Origin: Chloroflexota bacterium
GTDB lineage: Bacteria; Chloroflexota; Dehalococcoidia; SM23-28-2; RBG-16-64-32
DNA length: 18,544 nucleotides
Direction of reading: 5' to 3'
NCBI GenBank assembly: GCA_022561095.1
Contig: JADFRV010000028.1
Coordinates: forward strand, 1-18,544
Position numbers and translations under genes: made by a program. Position 1 is the stretch's first letter. Each line of letters opens with the position of its first letter. Below are positions 7,479 to 15,313 of the stretch, one piece after another. The notes below the pieces were generated by a model. The model was not told the origin of the DNA, did not search any database, and was given only the letters and a program-made list of their open reading frames with translations.

Positions 7479-7796
7479 TTAGCCCTGAGGCTCCTTGTCG
7501 ATCGGCGGTAGAGAGAACCCTTCCACGAAGAATAGGATGCTGGTCGTCGATTCGAGCCGAAGGGGCAAGATCTCCTGGTAGGCGTCCGACTCGTACCACG
7601 CCCGTAGGTCCTCCGATGATGGGAACTCGCCGATAATCGTGCGGCGAAACGGCGGCTCGCCCTCTTTCACCTCAGCGTCGTTGGCGGCGAGAATCCGGCC
7701 GCTGTACGCGTAAGCCGTCTGCCCGACCTTCGATGCGTACTCGCGGTACTTTGCCGGGTCGTGGACCTCCATCTGCGCGATCACGTACGCTGCCAT
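7479..7796 (-). CDS. DUF1330 family protein
   Basis: This 105-aa protein has the DUF1330 dimeric alpha-beta barrel pattern: an opening strand AAYVIAQMEVHDPAKYREYA, then YSGRILAAN, a charged turn, RTIIGEFPSSEDLRAWYESDAYQEILPLR, and a final strand. The function of the family is not established. Its ATG overlaps the SucC stop codon (TGATG), so it is probably translationally coupled, and the SucD-like gene begins 3 bases after its stop. Its position between the two ligase subunits is unusual and hints at a role tied to that enzyme, but this is inference. Confidence 0.85.
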   Translation of the reverse strand: MAAYVIAQMEVHDPAKYREYASKVGQTAYAYSGRILAANDAEVKEGEPPFRRTIIGEFPSSEDLRAWYESDAYQEILPLRLESTTSILFFVEGFSLPPIDKEPQG

Positions 7797-8998
7797 CAGT
7801 TTGAGACCTTCTCTACTGCCCGCCGCGCCGCCTCCGACATCGACACCGTGCGGTCGCAGTACTCGACGCCGTAGCGAGAGAGGATCTTGAAGCCGTCCTC
7901 CTCCCAGGAGCCGGGTATGCGGAAGATGGCGATCTTCTCCGCCGGGTCGTAGCCTGACTCCACAACACCCTTGATGACGCCGCGGGCGACGATGTCAACG
8001 CGCGTGTTGCTGACCACGTTCATAATCACGGCGATCTTCTCCACGCTGGGCTTGCTGAGGATGAGCTTCGTGAGCTCCTTCGCCTTGTTGACGCTGGGAT
8101 TGCCGCCGATCTCGCAGTAGTTTGCGGGCCGACCGCCGTGCTTGCGAATGGCGTCGAAGATGGTGAGGCTGCCGCCGCCGGCGCCGATAACCAGCCCCAG
8201 GTTTCCGTCGAACCCAACGACGCGTCCCGCCACACCGCGATGGTCCTGCGCGTCTACCTCTGCCCCCTTGATCTCGAATTCGGTGGGCGGCCGCGCCTGG
8301 CGCGTCTCCTCACGGCCGACGCCCAGCTCCTCGAGGATCGCCGTCTGACGGTCGCGCGCCTCCTCCTCCATATCGATGTGGCAGTCCAGCGCCACGAACG
8401 AGCCGTCCTCAAGCTGCGCGAGGGGGTTGATCTCGGCCAGGGTCAAGCCGTACTGGCTGAACACCCGCGCCAGACGGCTCATGACGTCCGTAAGACGAAC
8501 GAGCTCTCCGCCACCGATGCCTAGAGAGGCGATCATCTCCTTCGCCTTGAAGTCGGAGAAGGGGAGGAGTGAGGAGAAGTTGGCCTTGGCCACGTGCTTC
8601 GGGTGCTCCTCGGCCACCTGCTCAATGTCGATGCCGCCCATATCACTGAAGATCATCACCGGCAGCTTGGCCAGCGCGTCGTAGGTGATGGCAGCGTAGT
8701 ACTCCTTCACGACGGCGGCCTTCGCCTCCACAAGGACACCGCGCGGACGCTGCCCGCTGATCTCCAGATCGAGGATGGCGGCGGCCTCCCGTTGCGCCTC
8801 TTCCGGCGTATCGGCGAACTTGACGCCGCCGGCCTTCATGCGGCCCCCAGTGAGCACCTGCGACTTGAGGACTACAGGCCCGCCGACCTCGGCGGCGAGC
8901 TTCCCGGCCTCCTCTGGCGTCTCGGCGGTGCCGCCCTGCGGCAGCCGGACGCCGTGCTTGGCGAGAAGGCGCTTGGCCTCGAACTCGTAGAAGCGCAT
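7796..8998 (-). CDS. Succinyl-CoA synthetase beta-like subunit (ATP-grasp acid-CoA ligase)
   Basis: At 400 aa this has the SucC layout: an ATP-grasp domain (about 1-240) with QVLTGGRMKAGGVKF (47-61), GGIDIEQVAEEHP (121-133) and the metal-site segment LAEINPLAQLEDGSFVALD (187-205), then a ligase CoA domain (256-400). The C-terminal domain departs from classical SucC. GGGATKE is GGNPSVN (298-304), and NIFGGIVRCD is NVVSNTRVDI (327-336), while HGGRPANYCEIGG is kept. Known malate thiokinase large subunits retain a form close to NIFGGI, so this belongs to a more distant branch whose acid substrate is uncertain. Its ATG overlaps the TAA stop of the repeat-bounded DUF559 ORF. A GAGGGGG supplied by the repeat end lies just upstream and may act as its ribosome binding site. 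Confidence 0.87.
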   Translation of the reverse strand: MRFYEFEAKRLLAKHGVRLPQGGTAETPEEAGKLAAEVGGPVVLKSQVLTGGRMKAGGVKFADTPEEAQREAAAILDLEISGQRPRGVLVEAKAAVVKEYYAAITYDALAKLPVMIFSDMGGIDIEQVAEEHPKHVAKANFSSLLPFSDFKAKEMIASLGIGGGELVRLTDVMSRLARVFSQYGLTLAEINPLAQLEDGSFVALDCHIDMEEEARDRQTAILEELGVGREETRQARPPTEFEIKGAEVDAQDHRGVAGRVVGFDGNLGLVIGAGGGSLTIFDAIRKHGGRPANYCEIGGNPSVNKAKELTKLILSKPSVEKIAVIMNVVSNTRVDIVARGVIKGVVESGYDPAEKIAIFRIPGSWEEDGFKILSRYGVEYCDRTVSMSEAARRAVEKVSN

Positions 8999-9489
8999 TA
9001 GACCCCCTCACCCCAACCCTGCGGGTCACCCCTCTCCCGCTGAGCGGGAGAGGGGCCAGGGGAGAGGGCCTCCTCTATCGCCGCCAACGCCGCTGGTAAG
9101 TCGCTCTCGATCAGTGCTGCCGACAGGCGCAGAAAGCGGATGCCCATGGACTCAAGGATTTGCTGGCGCTCGCCGTCTGCTTGCCTCTGCGTCTCGTGGA
9201 CCGGTCCATCCACTTCGACGGCAAGTCGTTCCTCTTGGCAGTAGAAGTCGAGGATGAAGCGGCCAACGGGATGCTGCCGACGAAACTTGCGGCTGGCCAG
9301 GCGTCGGTTTCGCAGGGCAGACCAGAGAAGGCTTTCTGAGCGAGTTGGCTCTTTACGCATTTGCCTCGCCGCTCCCTTGACATTGGCGCTCGAGCGAGGC
9401 CCATCCTCACCGCGGTCCTCCTGTGGCCGACCGCCCCTCTCCCGCGTCGCGGGAGAGGGGCTAGGGGTGAGGGTTAGGTCACTCTTCAT
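8998..9489 (-). CDS. DUF559 (Vsr-like) endonuclease-domain protein inside a repeat-bounded insert
   Basis: This is a 163-aa frame whose middle (about 44-141) is a DUF559 domain of the Vsr/PD-(D/E)xK-like nuclease group: TRSESLLWSALRNRRLASRKF, RQHPVGRFILDFYC, LAVEVDGPVHE and a closing GIRFLRLSAALI. Candidate catalytic residues are Asp 81, Glu 92 and Asp 94. Both ends of the frame are translated repeat (TLTPSPSPATRERG at the N-terminus, LSPGPSPAQRERG at the C-terminus). The ATG at 9489 has GGGGGAG upstream. An internal ATG at 9360 starts exactly at the conserved domain and may be the functional start. The stop overlaps the sucC-like ATG by one base. The cellular role of solitary DUF559 proteins is not settled. 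Confidence 0.75.
   Translation of the reverse strand: MKSDLTLTPSPSPATRERGGRPQEDRGEDGPRSSANVKGAARQMRKEPTRSESLLWSALRNRRLASRKFRRQHPVGRFILDFYCQEERLAVEVDGPVHETQRQADGERQQILESMGIRFLRLSAALIESDLPAALAAIEEALSPGPSPAQRERGDPQGWGEGV
9029..9055. repeat. Left palindrome of the DUF559 insert
   Basis: A perfect inverted repeat with 12-bp arms (CCCCTCTCCCGC and its complement) and a 3-base loop TGA. It matches the right copy arm for arm and lies within the C-terminal codons of the DUF559 frame. Confidence 0.85.
9434..9460. repeat. Right palindrome of the DUF559 insert
   Basis: The same 12-bp arms as the left copy, with loop GTC, followed by CTAGGGGTGAGGGTTAGGTC. It is translated as part of the N-terminal SPSPATRERG of the DUF559 frame. 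Confidence 0.85.
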
Positions 9490-9505
9490 CGCTCCCCCCG
9501 CTTCA

Positions 9506-10555
9506 TCACAGACCGTAGAGCTTAGCGTACTCCGGATCGCGCTCGGCGATCATCCTCGCCGTCTGCACCATGACCTGCGCCTGCTTGAACGTAGCATCGT
9601 CCTGCATTCTCCCGTCGAGCATCACCGTGCCGGTTCCATCGCCCATGGCTTCGATGATACGCTTCGCAGTCTTAACTTCCTCGACTGGGGGGCTGAATTC
9701 GCGCCTGGCGATGTCTATCTGGCTCGGGTGCAGCGTCCAGGCGCCGACGCAGCCCATCAAGAAAGCGGATCGGAACTGATGCTGGCACGCCAGCGGATCT
9801 TCGATGGCGCCGAACGGGCCGTAGAACGGCAGAATGCCGGCTGAGTTGCAGGCGTCGACCATGCGACCCAGCGTGTAGTGCCAGGGGTCTTGCTGTGCCA
9901 ATAGTCGCTGTGCGTCGGGGTCCTCCGGATCGGGATCGGCGATCACCTGATACGCAGGATGGCCGCCACCGACTCTCGTCGTTTTCATCCGCCTCGAAGC
10001 AGCCAGATCTGCCGGCCCGAGACTGATGCCCTGCATCCGGGGGCTCGCGGCGGCGATCTCCTCCACATTGGAGACTCCTAGCGCGGTTTCGAGGATGGCG
10101 TGGATCAGGAGGGATTTCTTGATTCCGTGCTTTGCCTCTAGCTGTGCAAGTAGGCGGTCAAGGTAGTGGATATCCCACGGCCCTTCCACCTTAGGGACCA
10201 TGACCACCTCTAGCTTGTTGCCGATCTTTGGGATGACGGCCAGGAGATCGTCGAGGACCCAAGGGCTGTCCAGGCTGTTGATGCGCGTCCACAGCGACGT
10301 GCTACCGAACTCGTTGTTCAGTGCGACTTCGATAAGGCCCTCGCGCGCCGTTTCTTTGTCTTCTGCTGGGATCCCGTCTTCAAGGTTGCCAAGCAGCACA
10401 TCGACCTGAGGGATGATCTGCGGGATCTTCGTACGCACCCTCTCATTCTGCGGGGGAAAGAAGTGGATCATTCGAGAGGGCCGCGCGGGAAGCTCGCTCG
10501 GCGGTGTCGGCGCACCGACCGCCAGCGGCGCGAGGAACGCCCTGGGGTTCCGCAT
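9506..10555 (-). CDS. Malyl-CoA lyase-like HpcH/HpaI (CitE superfamily) enzyme
   Basis: This 349-aa protein is of the CitE/HpcH lyase fold and its C-terminal half is close to bacterial malyl-CoA/beta-methylmalyl-CoA lyases. It has ETALGVSNVEEIAAASPRM (156-174), GPADLAASRRM (180-190), a QDPWHYTLGRMVDACNSAG block (222-240), YGPFGAIEDP and TLHPSQIDIARREFSP (274-289). By family comparison, Arg 91 binds substrate and Glu 156 and Asp 183 hold Mg2+. These enzymes reversibly split malyl-CoA to acetyl-CoA + glyoxylate, and related 3-hydroxy dicarboxylyl-CoAs. An extra ~20-residue N-terminal leader precedes the usual start. AAAGGAGGAG lies about 9 bases before the ATG. It is the first large gene of the leftward operon with the SucCD-like ligase, fitting ligase-then-lyase chemistry. 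Confidence 0.85.
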   Translation of the reverse strand: MRNPRAFLAPLAVGAPTPPSELPARPSRMIHFFPPQNERVRTKIPQIIPQVDVLLGNLEDGIPAEDKETAREGLIEVALNNEFGSTSLWTRINSLDSPWVLDDLLAVIPKIGNKLEVVMVPKVEGPWDIHYLDRLLAQLEAKHGIKKSLLIHAILETALGVSNVEEIAAASPRMQGISLGPADLAASRRMKTTRVGGGHPAYQVIADPDPEDPDAQRLLAQQDPWHYTLGRMVDACNSAGILPFYGPFGAIEDPLACQHQFRSAFLMGCVGAWTLHPSQIDIARREFSPPVEEVKTAKRIIEAMGDGTGTVMLDGRMQDDATFKQAQVMVQTARMIAERDPEYAKLYGL

Positions 10556-10588
10556 GTCGAATAGCTCCTCCTTTGAACTAGGTCGCGG

Positions 10589-10726
10589 TCACCGCGTGAC
10601 GCGCTTCTCCGTCAGCATCTTATTGGCTCCCAAGGAGCGCCATGCGATCCGTCTCGTGCCCGGCGCCGGGTCCCACGACGCCGTGTACCGGAAGGTCAAC
10701 CCGTCGTAGCAGGCGGTATCGAACAC
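10589..10726 (-). CDS. Possible small ORF (45 aa) in the leader of the leftward operon
   Basis: The GTG-initiated 45-codon frame begins MFDTACYDGLTFRYT and ends ANKMLTEKRVTR. Third positions are mostly G or C, as in neighbouring real genes, and the composition looks protein-like (aromatic residues, mixed charge). The frame is open further upstream, to an in-frame TGA near 10781. It starts about 22 bases after the predicted transcription start and ends 33 bases before the malyl-CoA-lyase-like ATG. The Shine-Dalgarno is weak (ACGGGG). I do not recognise the family. It may be a small protein, a leader peptide, or the remnant of a longer gene. Confidence 0.35.
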   Translation of the reverse strand: MFDTACYDGLTFRYTASWDPAPGTRRIAWRSLGANKMLTEKRVTR

Positions 10727-10754
10727 GGGCCCCGTTACTGGGGCTGCGCGGGCG

Positions 10755-10784
10755 ATTATAGCCGCCGCTGGGATATAGGGTCAA
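10755..10784 (-). promoter_or_regulatory. Sigma70-type promoter for the leftward operon
   Basis: On the minus strand, TTGACC (10779-10784), an 18-bp spacer, then a perfect TATAAT (10755-10760). The predicted start near 10748 gives a leader of about 190 bases to the lyase ATG, enough to hold the 45-codon ORF. This is the best promoter match in the window. Confidence 0.65.
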
Positions 10785-10833
10785 GCAATGGATGCGGAGC
10801 GCGCGCGGGCCTAGCGTCTATAGATTAACTTGC

Positions 10834-10860
10834 AGTTTAGCGTAAACTAGGATTAAACTA
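10834..10860. promoter_or_regulatory. AT-rich inverted/direct repeat, candidate operator between the divergent operons
   Basis: AGTTTA-GCG-TAAACT (10834-10848) is a perfect inverted repeat with a 3-base centre. The right half TAAACTA recurs 11 bp downstream (10843-10849 and 10854-10860), about one helix turn away. The patch stands out in GC-rich DNA and lies upstream of the rightward operon (about 55 bp before its ATG) and upstream of the leftward promoter. A weak rightward promoter could overlap it (TTGCAG at 10830-10835 and TAAACT at 10854-10859). No regulator gene is adjacent. Confidence 0.4.
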
Positions 10861-10913
10861 AGGCGCGCGCACCAGGCGAAGCCCGCCAAAATCCACTCTT
10901 GAGACCAGACCAG

Positions 10914-11819
10914 ATGTACGAACAACAGCGCACCATACCGATACTGCGCAGCATTCTCTTTGTACCTACTATCGTCGAGCGGTTCGTCACGCGAGCCCCG
11001 GAGACAGGAGCGGACATCATCTGCCTGGACGTAGAGGACTCGGTACCGCCGGCCGAGAAGGCGAAGGCGCGAGCCGCAGCGGCAGAGGCGATCGACGGCA
11101 TGCCCCGCAGTGGTTACGCCACGTTCGTCCGCGTGAACGGCCTGCACACCGGCCTCCTAGAGGATGACCTGCTGGCTGTGGTCAGACCGGGCCTGGACGG
11201 CATCGTGCTCTCCAAGGCGCATACCGCTGAGACGGTCAGGCGCGCCGACCACTACCTCACGATCCTGGAGCGACAGCAGGGGATGGAGACGGGCACAGTG
11301 AGTATAATCCCGCTGGTTGAATCGGCGGCGGGGATTCTGAATTCGCGAGAGATATCCGCCGCCTCGCCGCGGCTGGTGGGGTTGTCTCTGGGGGCGGAGG
11401 ACCTGGCGGTGGACATGGGGCTGCAACGCAGCGAAGAGGCGCGGGAGATCGAATGGCCGCGGGCGCAGCTCGCAACGGCCGCCGCCGCCGCCGATCTAGC
11501 GGCTATCGACACACCGGAGCCGGACTACACCGATATGGAGCACCTGGAGCGGGACTCCAGCTACGCCCGCAGCTTAGGCTTCCGCGGCAAGTACTGCATC
11601 CACCCCGGCCAGGTGGAGGTGGTCAATCGCGTCTTCTCGCCGACCGAACAAGAGATCGCCGAAGCGAGGGATGTGGTACGCCTCATGGATAAGGAGGGGA
11701 TCGCGAAGGGCCGCGCCGCTATCCCCGTGAACGGAAAGATGATCGACACGCCGATCTACTGGCAGGCCAAGCGCCTTCTACGATGGGCGGAGGCGGCCGG
11801 AATCAGCACGCAGGAGTAG
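10914..11819 (+). CDS. CitE-like HpcH/HpaI acyl-CoA lyase
   Basis: This 301-aa protein has the CitE/HpcH TIM barrel: ILFVPTIVERFV near the start, GADIICLDVEDSVPPAEKA (32-50), FVRVNGLHTGLLEDDL with Arg 73, LDGIVLSKA, IIPLVESAAGILN with Glu 136, GLSLGAEDLAVDMGLQR with Asp 163, and YCIHPGQVEVVNRVFSP (227-243). The Arg/Glu/Asp set is that of Mg-dependent 3-hydroxyacyl-CoA lyases. It is nearer the CitE-like citramalyl-CoA lyase type than its paralogue across the divergent gap. ATG 10914 is chosen because the alternative TTG at 10899 has no ribosome binding site; the ATG has only a weak GAGA. It is first in the rightward operon and the dehydrogenase ATG follows 3 bases after its stop. In M. tuberculosis a CitE-like lyase (Rv2498c) is likewise grouped with a MaoC and a FadE gene. 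Confidence 0.87.
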   Translation: MYEQQRTIPILRSILFVPTIVERFVTRAPETGADIICLDVEDSVPPAEKAKARAAAAEAIDGMPRSGYATFVRVNGLHTGLLEDDLLAVVRPGLDGIVLSKAHTAETVRRADHYLTILERQQGMETGTVSIIPLVESAAGILNSREISAASPRLVGLSLGAEDLAVDMGLQRSEEAREIEWPRAQLATAAAAADLAAIDTPEPDYTDMEHLERDSSYARSLGFRGKYCIHPGQVEVVNRVFSPTEQEIAEARDVVRLMDKEGIAKGRAAIPVNGKMIDTPIYWQAKRLLRWAEAAGISTQE

Positions 11820-11822
11820 ACG

Positions 11823-12995
11823 ATGCCCATCCCCTCTCTGGTCACCCTCACCGAAGAGCAACAGATGATCGTGTCTGAGGTGCGCCGCTTCGTGGAGAAA
11901 GAGGTCATGCCGGTAGCCACGGAGCTGGAGCATGCGGACGAATACCCCGCTGACCTCGTCGAGCAGCTGAAGGGGTTGGGGATGTTCGGCGCCACGATCC
12001 CGCAGGAGTACGGCGGCCTGGACCTCCCCTTCACCACCTACGCCGCGATCGTGGAGGAGCTGTCCCGCGGCTGGATGAGCCTGGGCGGCATCCTCAACAC
12101 GCACACGATGATCTCCTGGATGATCAAGACGTACGGCAGCGAGGAGATGAAATCGCGCCTCCTCCCCACCATGGCCACCGGCGAGCGACGGTGCGCCCTC
12201 TGCATGACGGAGCCCGACGCCGGCTCCGACCTCCAGGCGATCCAGACTAAGGCCGTCCGCGACGGCGACGACTACCTCCTGAACGGCAACAAGATGTGGG
12301 TCTCCAACGGCGTCCACGCCAAGATATTCGCTGTGCTCACCAAGACGGACCTCCAGGCGCAGCCGCGCTATAAGGGCATGAGCGTCTTCATCGTCGAGAA
12401 GGAGACGACAACGGGCATGACCGTGGGGCGCATCCTTGAGAAGCTGGGGTATAAGGGAATCGACACGACTGAGCTGGCGTTCGAGGATGCACGCGTGCCG
12501 GCGGCCAACCTACTGGGCGGCGAGGAAGGCCAGGGCTGGCTCCAGATAATGTCGACGATAGAGATCGGTCGCGTGAACGTAGCCTCCCGCGCTGTGGGCG
12601 TCGCCACCGCCGCCTTTGAGGACGCGATCAAGTACGCCAAACAGCGCGAAACGTTCGGCCAGCCGATCGCGAACCACCAGGCGATCCAGCTCATGCTGGC
12701 GGAGATGGCGACCAAGATCGAGGCGGCGAGGCTGCTGGCCCGGGCTGCGGCGGCGAAGAAGGACGCCGGCGAGCGCTCCGATATGTGGGCGGGCATGGCA
12801 AAGCTGTTCTGCACGGAGACGGCGCAGGAGGTTGCGCTACAGGCGATGCGCATCCACGGCGGCTACGGCTACTCGAAGGAGCTGCGCGTGGAGCGGTACT
12901 ACCGGGACGCCCCGTTCATGCTCATCGGCGAAGGCACCAATGAGATCCAGAAGCTAGTGATAGCACGCAACCTGCTCAAGATGTACGGAGAGTAA
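11823..12995 (+). CDS. Acyl-CoA dehydrogenase (FAD-dependent)
   Basis: At 390 aa this is a standard acyl-CoA dehydrogenase with the three family domains. It has the N-terminal helical domain (to about 125), the FAD/substrate segment CMTEPDAGSDLQAIQTKA (127-144) with NKMWVSNG (156-163), and a C-terminal helical domain with GRVNVASRAVGVA, KQRETFGQPIANHQAIQ, MRIHGGYGYSKE and IGEGTNEIQKLVIARNLL. Glu 370 of GEGTNEIQ matches the MCAD-type catalytic base. It lacks the long N-terminal extension of methylsuccinyl-CoA dehydrogenase, so that substrate is not favoured. Electrons would go to ETF, which is not encoded here. It is tightly packed, with 3- and 5-base gaps to the lyase and hydratase. The substrate is presumably a branched or dicarboxylyl CoA ester, by context. 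Confidence 0.92.
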   Translation: MPIPSLVTLTEEQQMIVSEVRRFVEKEVMPVATELEHADEYPADLVEQLKGLGMFGATIPQEYGGLDLPFTTYAAIVEELSRGWMSLGGILNTHTMISWMIKTYGSEEMKSRLLPTMATGERRCALCMTEPDAGSDLQAIQTKAVRDGDDYLLNGNKMWVSNGVHAKIFAVLTKTDLQAQPRYKGMSVFIVEKETTTGMTVGRILEKLGYKGIDTTELAFEDARVPAANLLGGEEGQGWLQIMSTIEIGRVNVASRAVGVATAAFEDAIKYAKQRETFGQPIANHQAIQLMLAEMATKIEAARLLARAAAAKKDAGERSDMWAGMAKLFCTETAQEVALQAMRIHGGYGYSKELRVERYYRDAPFMLIGEGTNEIQKLVIARNLLKMYGE

Positions 12996-13000
12996 AGCGT

Positions 13001-13483
13001 ATGGCCCAGTTCGGACGATACTTCGAGGAGTTCAACGTCGGCGACGTGTACAAGCACTGGCCGGGCCGGACGATCACGGAGTCCGACGACATGCTGTTCT
13101 GCATGCTGACGATGAACCACCACCCCCTGCACATCGACGCCAACTACGCCAAAGACAGCGACTACGGCCGCCAGGTCGTCGTCGGCAACCTGGTGGTGGA
13201 CATCGCCATGGGCCAGAGCGTGCCGGACGTGAGCGGCAAAGCGCTGGCCAACCTGGGGTTCGAGGAGATCAAGTTCTTCGCACCCACGTTCCACGGCGAT
13301 ACCATCTACTCGGAGTCCGAGGTGCTGGACAAGAAGGAGTCGTCCTCGCGGCCGGACCGGGGCATCGTAAGCGTCGAGACTCGCGCGCGCAACCAGGACG
13401 GCAAGGTCGTGATGAGCTTCCGGCGCTCGGTGATGATCGCCAAGCAGCCGGCGGACGAGGCGAGAGCGGAGACGCCGAAGTAG
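13001..13483 (+). CDS. MaoC-family dehydratase/hydratase with altered catalytic motif
   Basis: This 160-aa hot-dog protein opens with GRYFEEFNVGDVYKHWPGRT (5-24), typical of MaoC hydratases that sit beside CitE-like lyases. The hydratase motif reads LTMNHHPLHIDANYA (36-50), where the single-domain PhaJ enzymes have TGDxNPLHxD. His 44 is kept, but the catalytic Asp position is Asn 39. The other MaoC gene in this window keeps both residues. It may hydrate an unsaturated dicarboxylyl-CoA (itaconyl-, mesaconyl-type) to feed the lyase two genes upstream. That is inferred from context, and the Asn may indicate a different mechanism or a non-hydratase role. A 20-bp palindrome follows the stop. Confidence 0.85.
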   Translation: MAQFGRYFEEFNVGDVYKHWPGRTITESDDMLFCMLTMNHHPLHIDANYAKDSDYGRQVVVGNLVVDIAMGQSVPDVSGKALANLGFEEIKFFAPTFHGDTIYSESEVLDKKESSSRPDRGIVSVETRARNQDGKVVMSFRRSVMIAKQPADEARAETPK

Positions 13484-13484
13484 C

Positions 13485-13504
13485 CCTGCCTGCCGGCAGG
13501 CAGG
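13485..13504. repeat. Perfect 20-bp GC palindrome between hydratase and mutase genes
   Basis: Arms CCTGCCTGCC and GGCAGGCAGG abut with no loop, one base after the hydratase stop codon. Each arm also repeats a CCTG(C) unit. No T-run follows, so a classical intrinsic terminator is unlikely. It may be a dispersed short repeat, or an RNA hairpin affecting the mRNA between the two genes. Confidence 0.7.
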
Positions 13505-13526
13505 CCCGGCTAGGGAGAGGCAGCGT

Positions 13527-15206
<1,680 letters not shown>

Positions 15207-15260
15207 GGTTGTATTTCCTGTACCATATCCTGAAGGCTGTGGCATGATACAGAATCGATG

Positions 15261-15282
15261 CCGCCCCGACCGGCCGGGGCGG
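15261..15282. repeat. GC-rich hairpin upstream of the SDR gene
   Basis: CCGCCCCG and CGGGGCGG form an 8-bp stem around ACCGGC, 54 bases after the mutase stop and about 18 bases before the SDR ribosome binding site. No T-run follows. It could end or attenuate read-through from the mutase gene, or protect an mRNA end. The rest of the 107-base gap holds no convincing promoter. Confidence 0.5.
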
Positions 15283-15313
15283 TATGGAAATAGCCAAATG
15301 GGGAGGGTCACCT

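Larger units (their letters stand above)
9001..9480. mobile_element. Putative small insertion carrying DUF559, bounded by palindromic repeats
   Basis: Both ends carry the same perfect 12-bp-stem hairpin: CCCCTCTCCCGC/GCGGGAGAGGGG with loop TGA on the left (9029-9055) and GTC on the right (9434-9460). Each is followed by GGGG C[C/T]AGGGG[A/T]GAGGG. The outer ends are also imperfectly inverted: GACC...CTCACCCC on the left and GGGGTGAGGG...GGTC on the right. The block sits between two genes of one operon. No clear target-site duplication or transposase is visible. A repeat-associated element mobilised in trans is the likely reading. Confidence 0.5.

Noticed and set aside
6708..7511. Plus-strand 267-codon frame opposite the SucD-like gene
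   Set aside because: It mirrors the real gene; its His/Asp/Arg-rich composition lacks any family motif and it has no ribosome site.
10899..10916. TTG start for the CitE-like lyase, with CAAAAT upstream suggesting a leaderless start
   Set aside because: The box is a weak match with no -35, and leaderless TTG starts are rare; the ATG at 10914 begins next to the conserved sequence.
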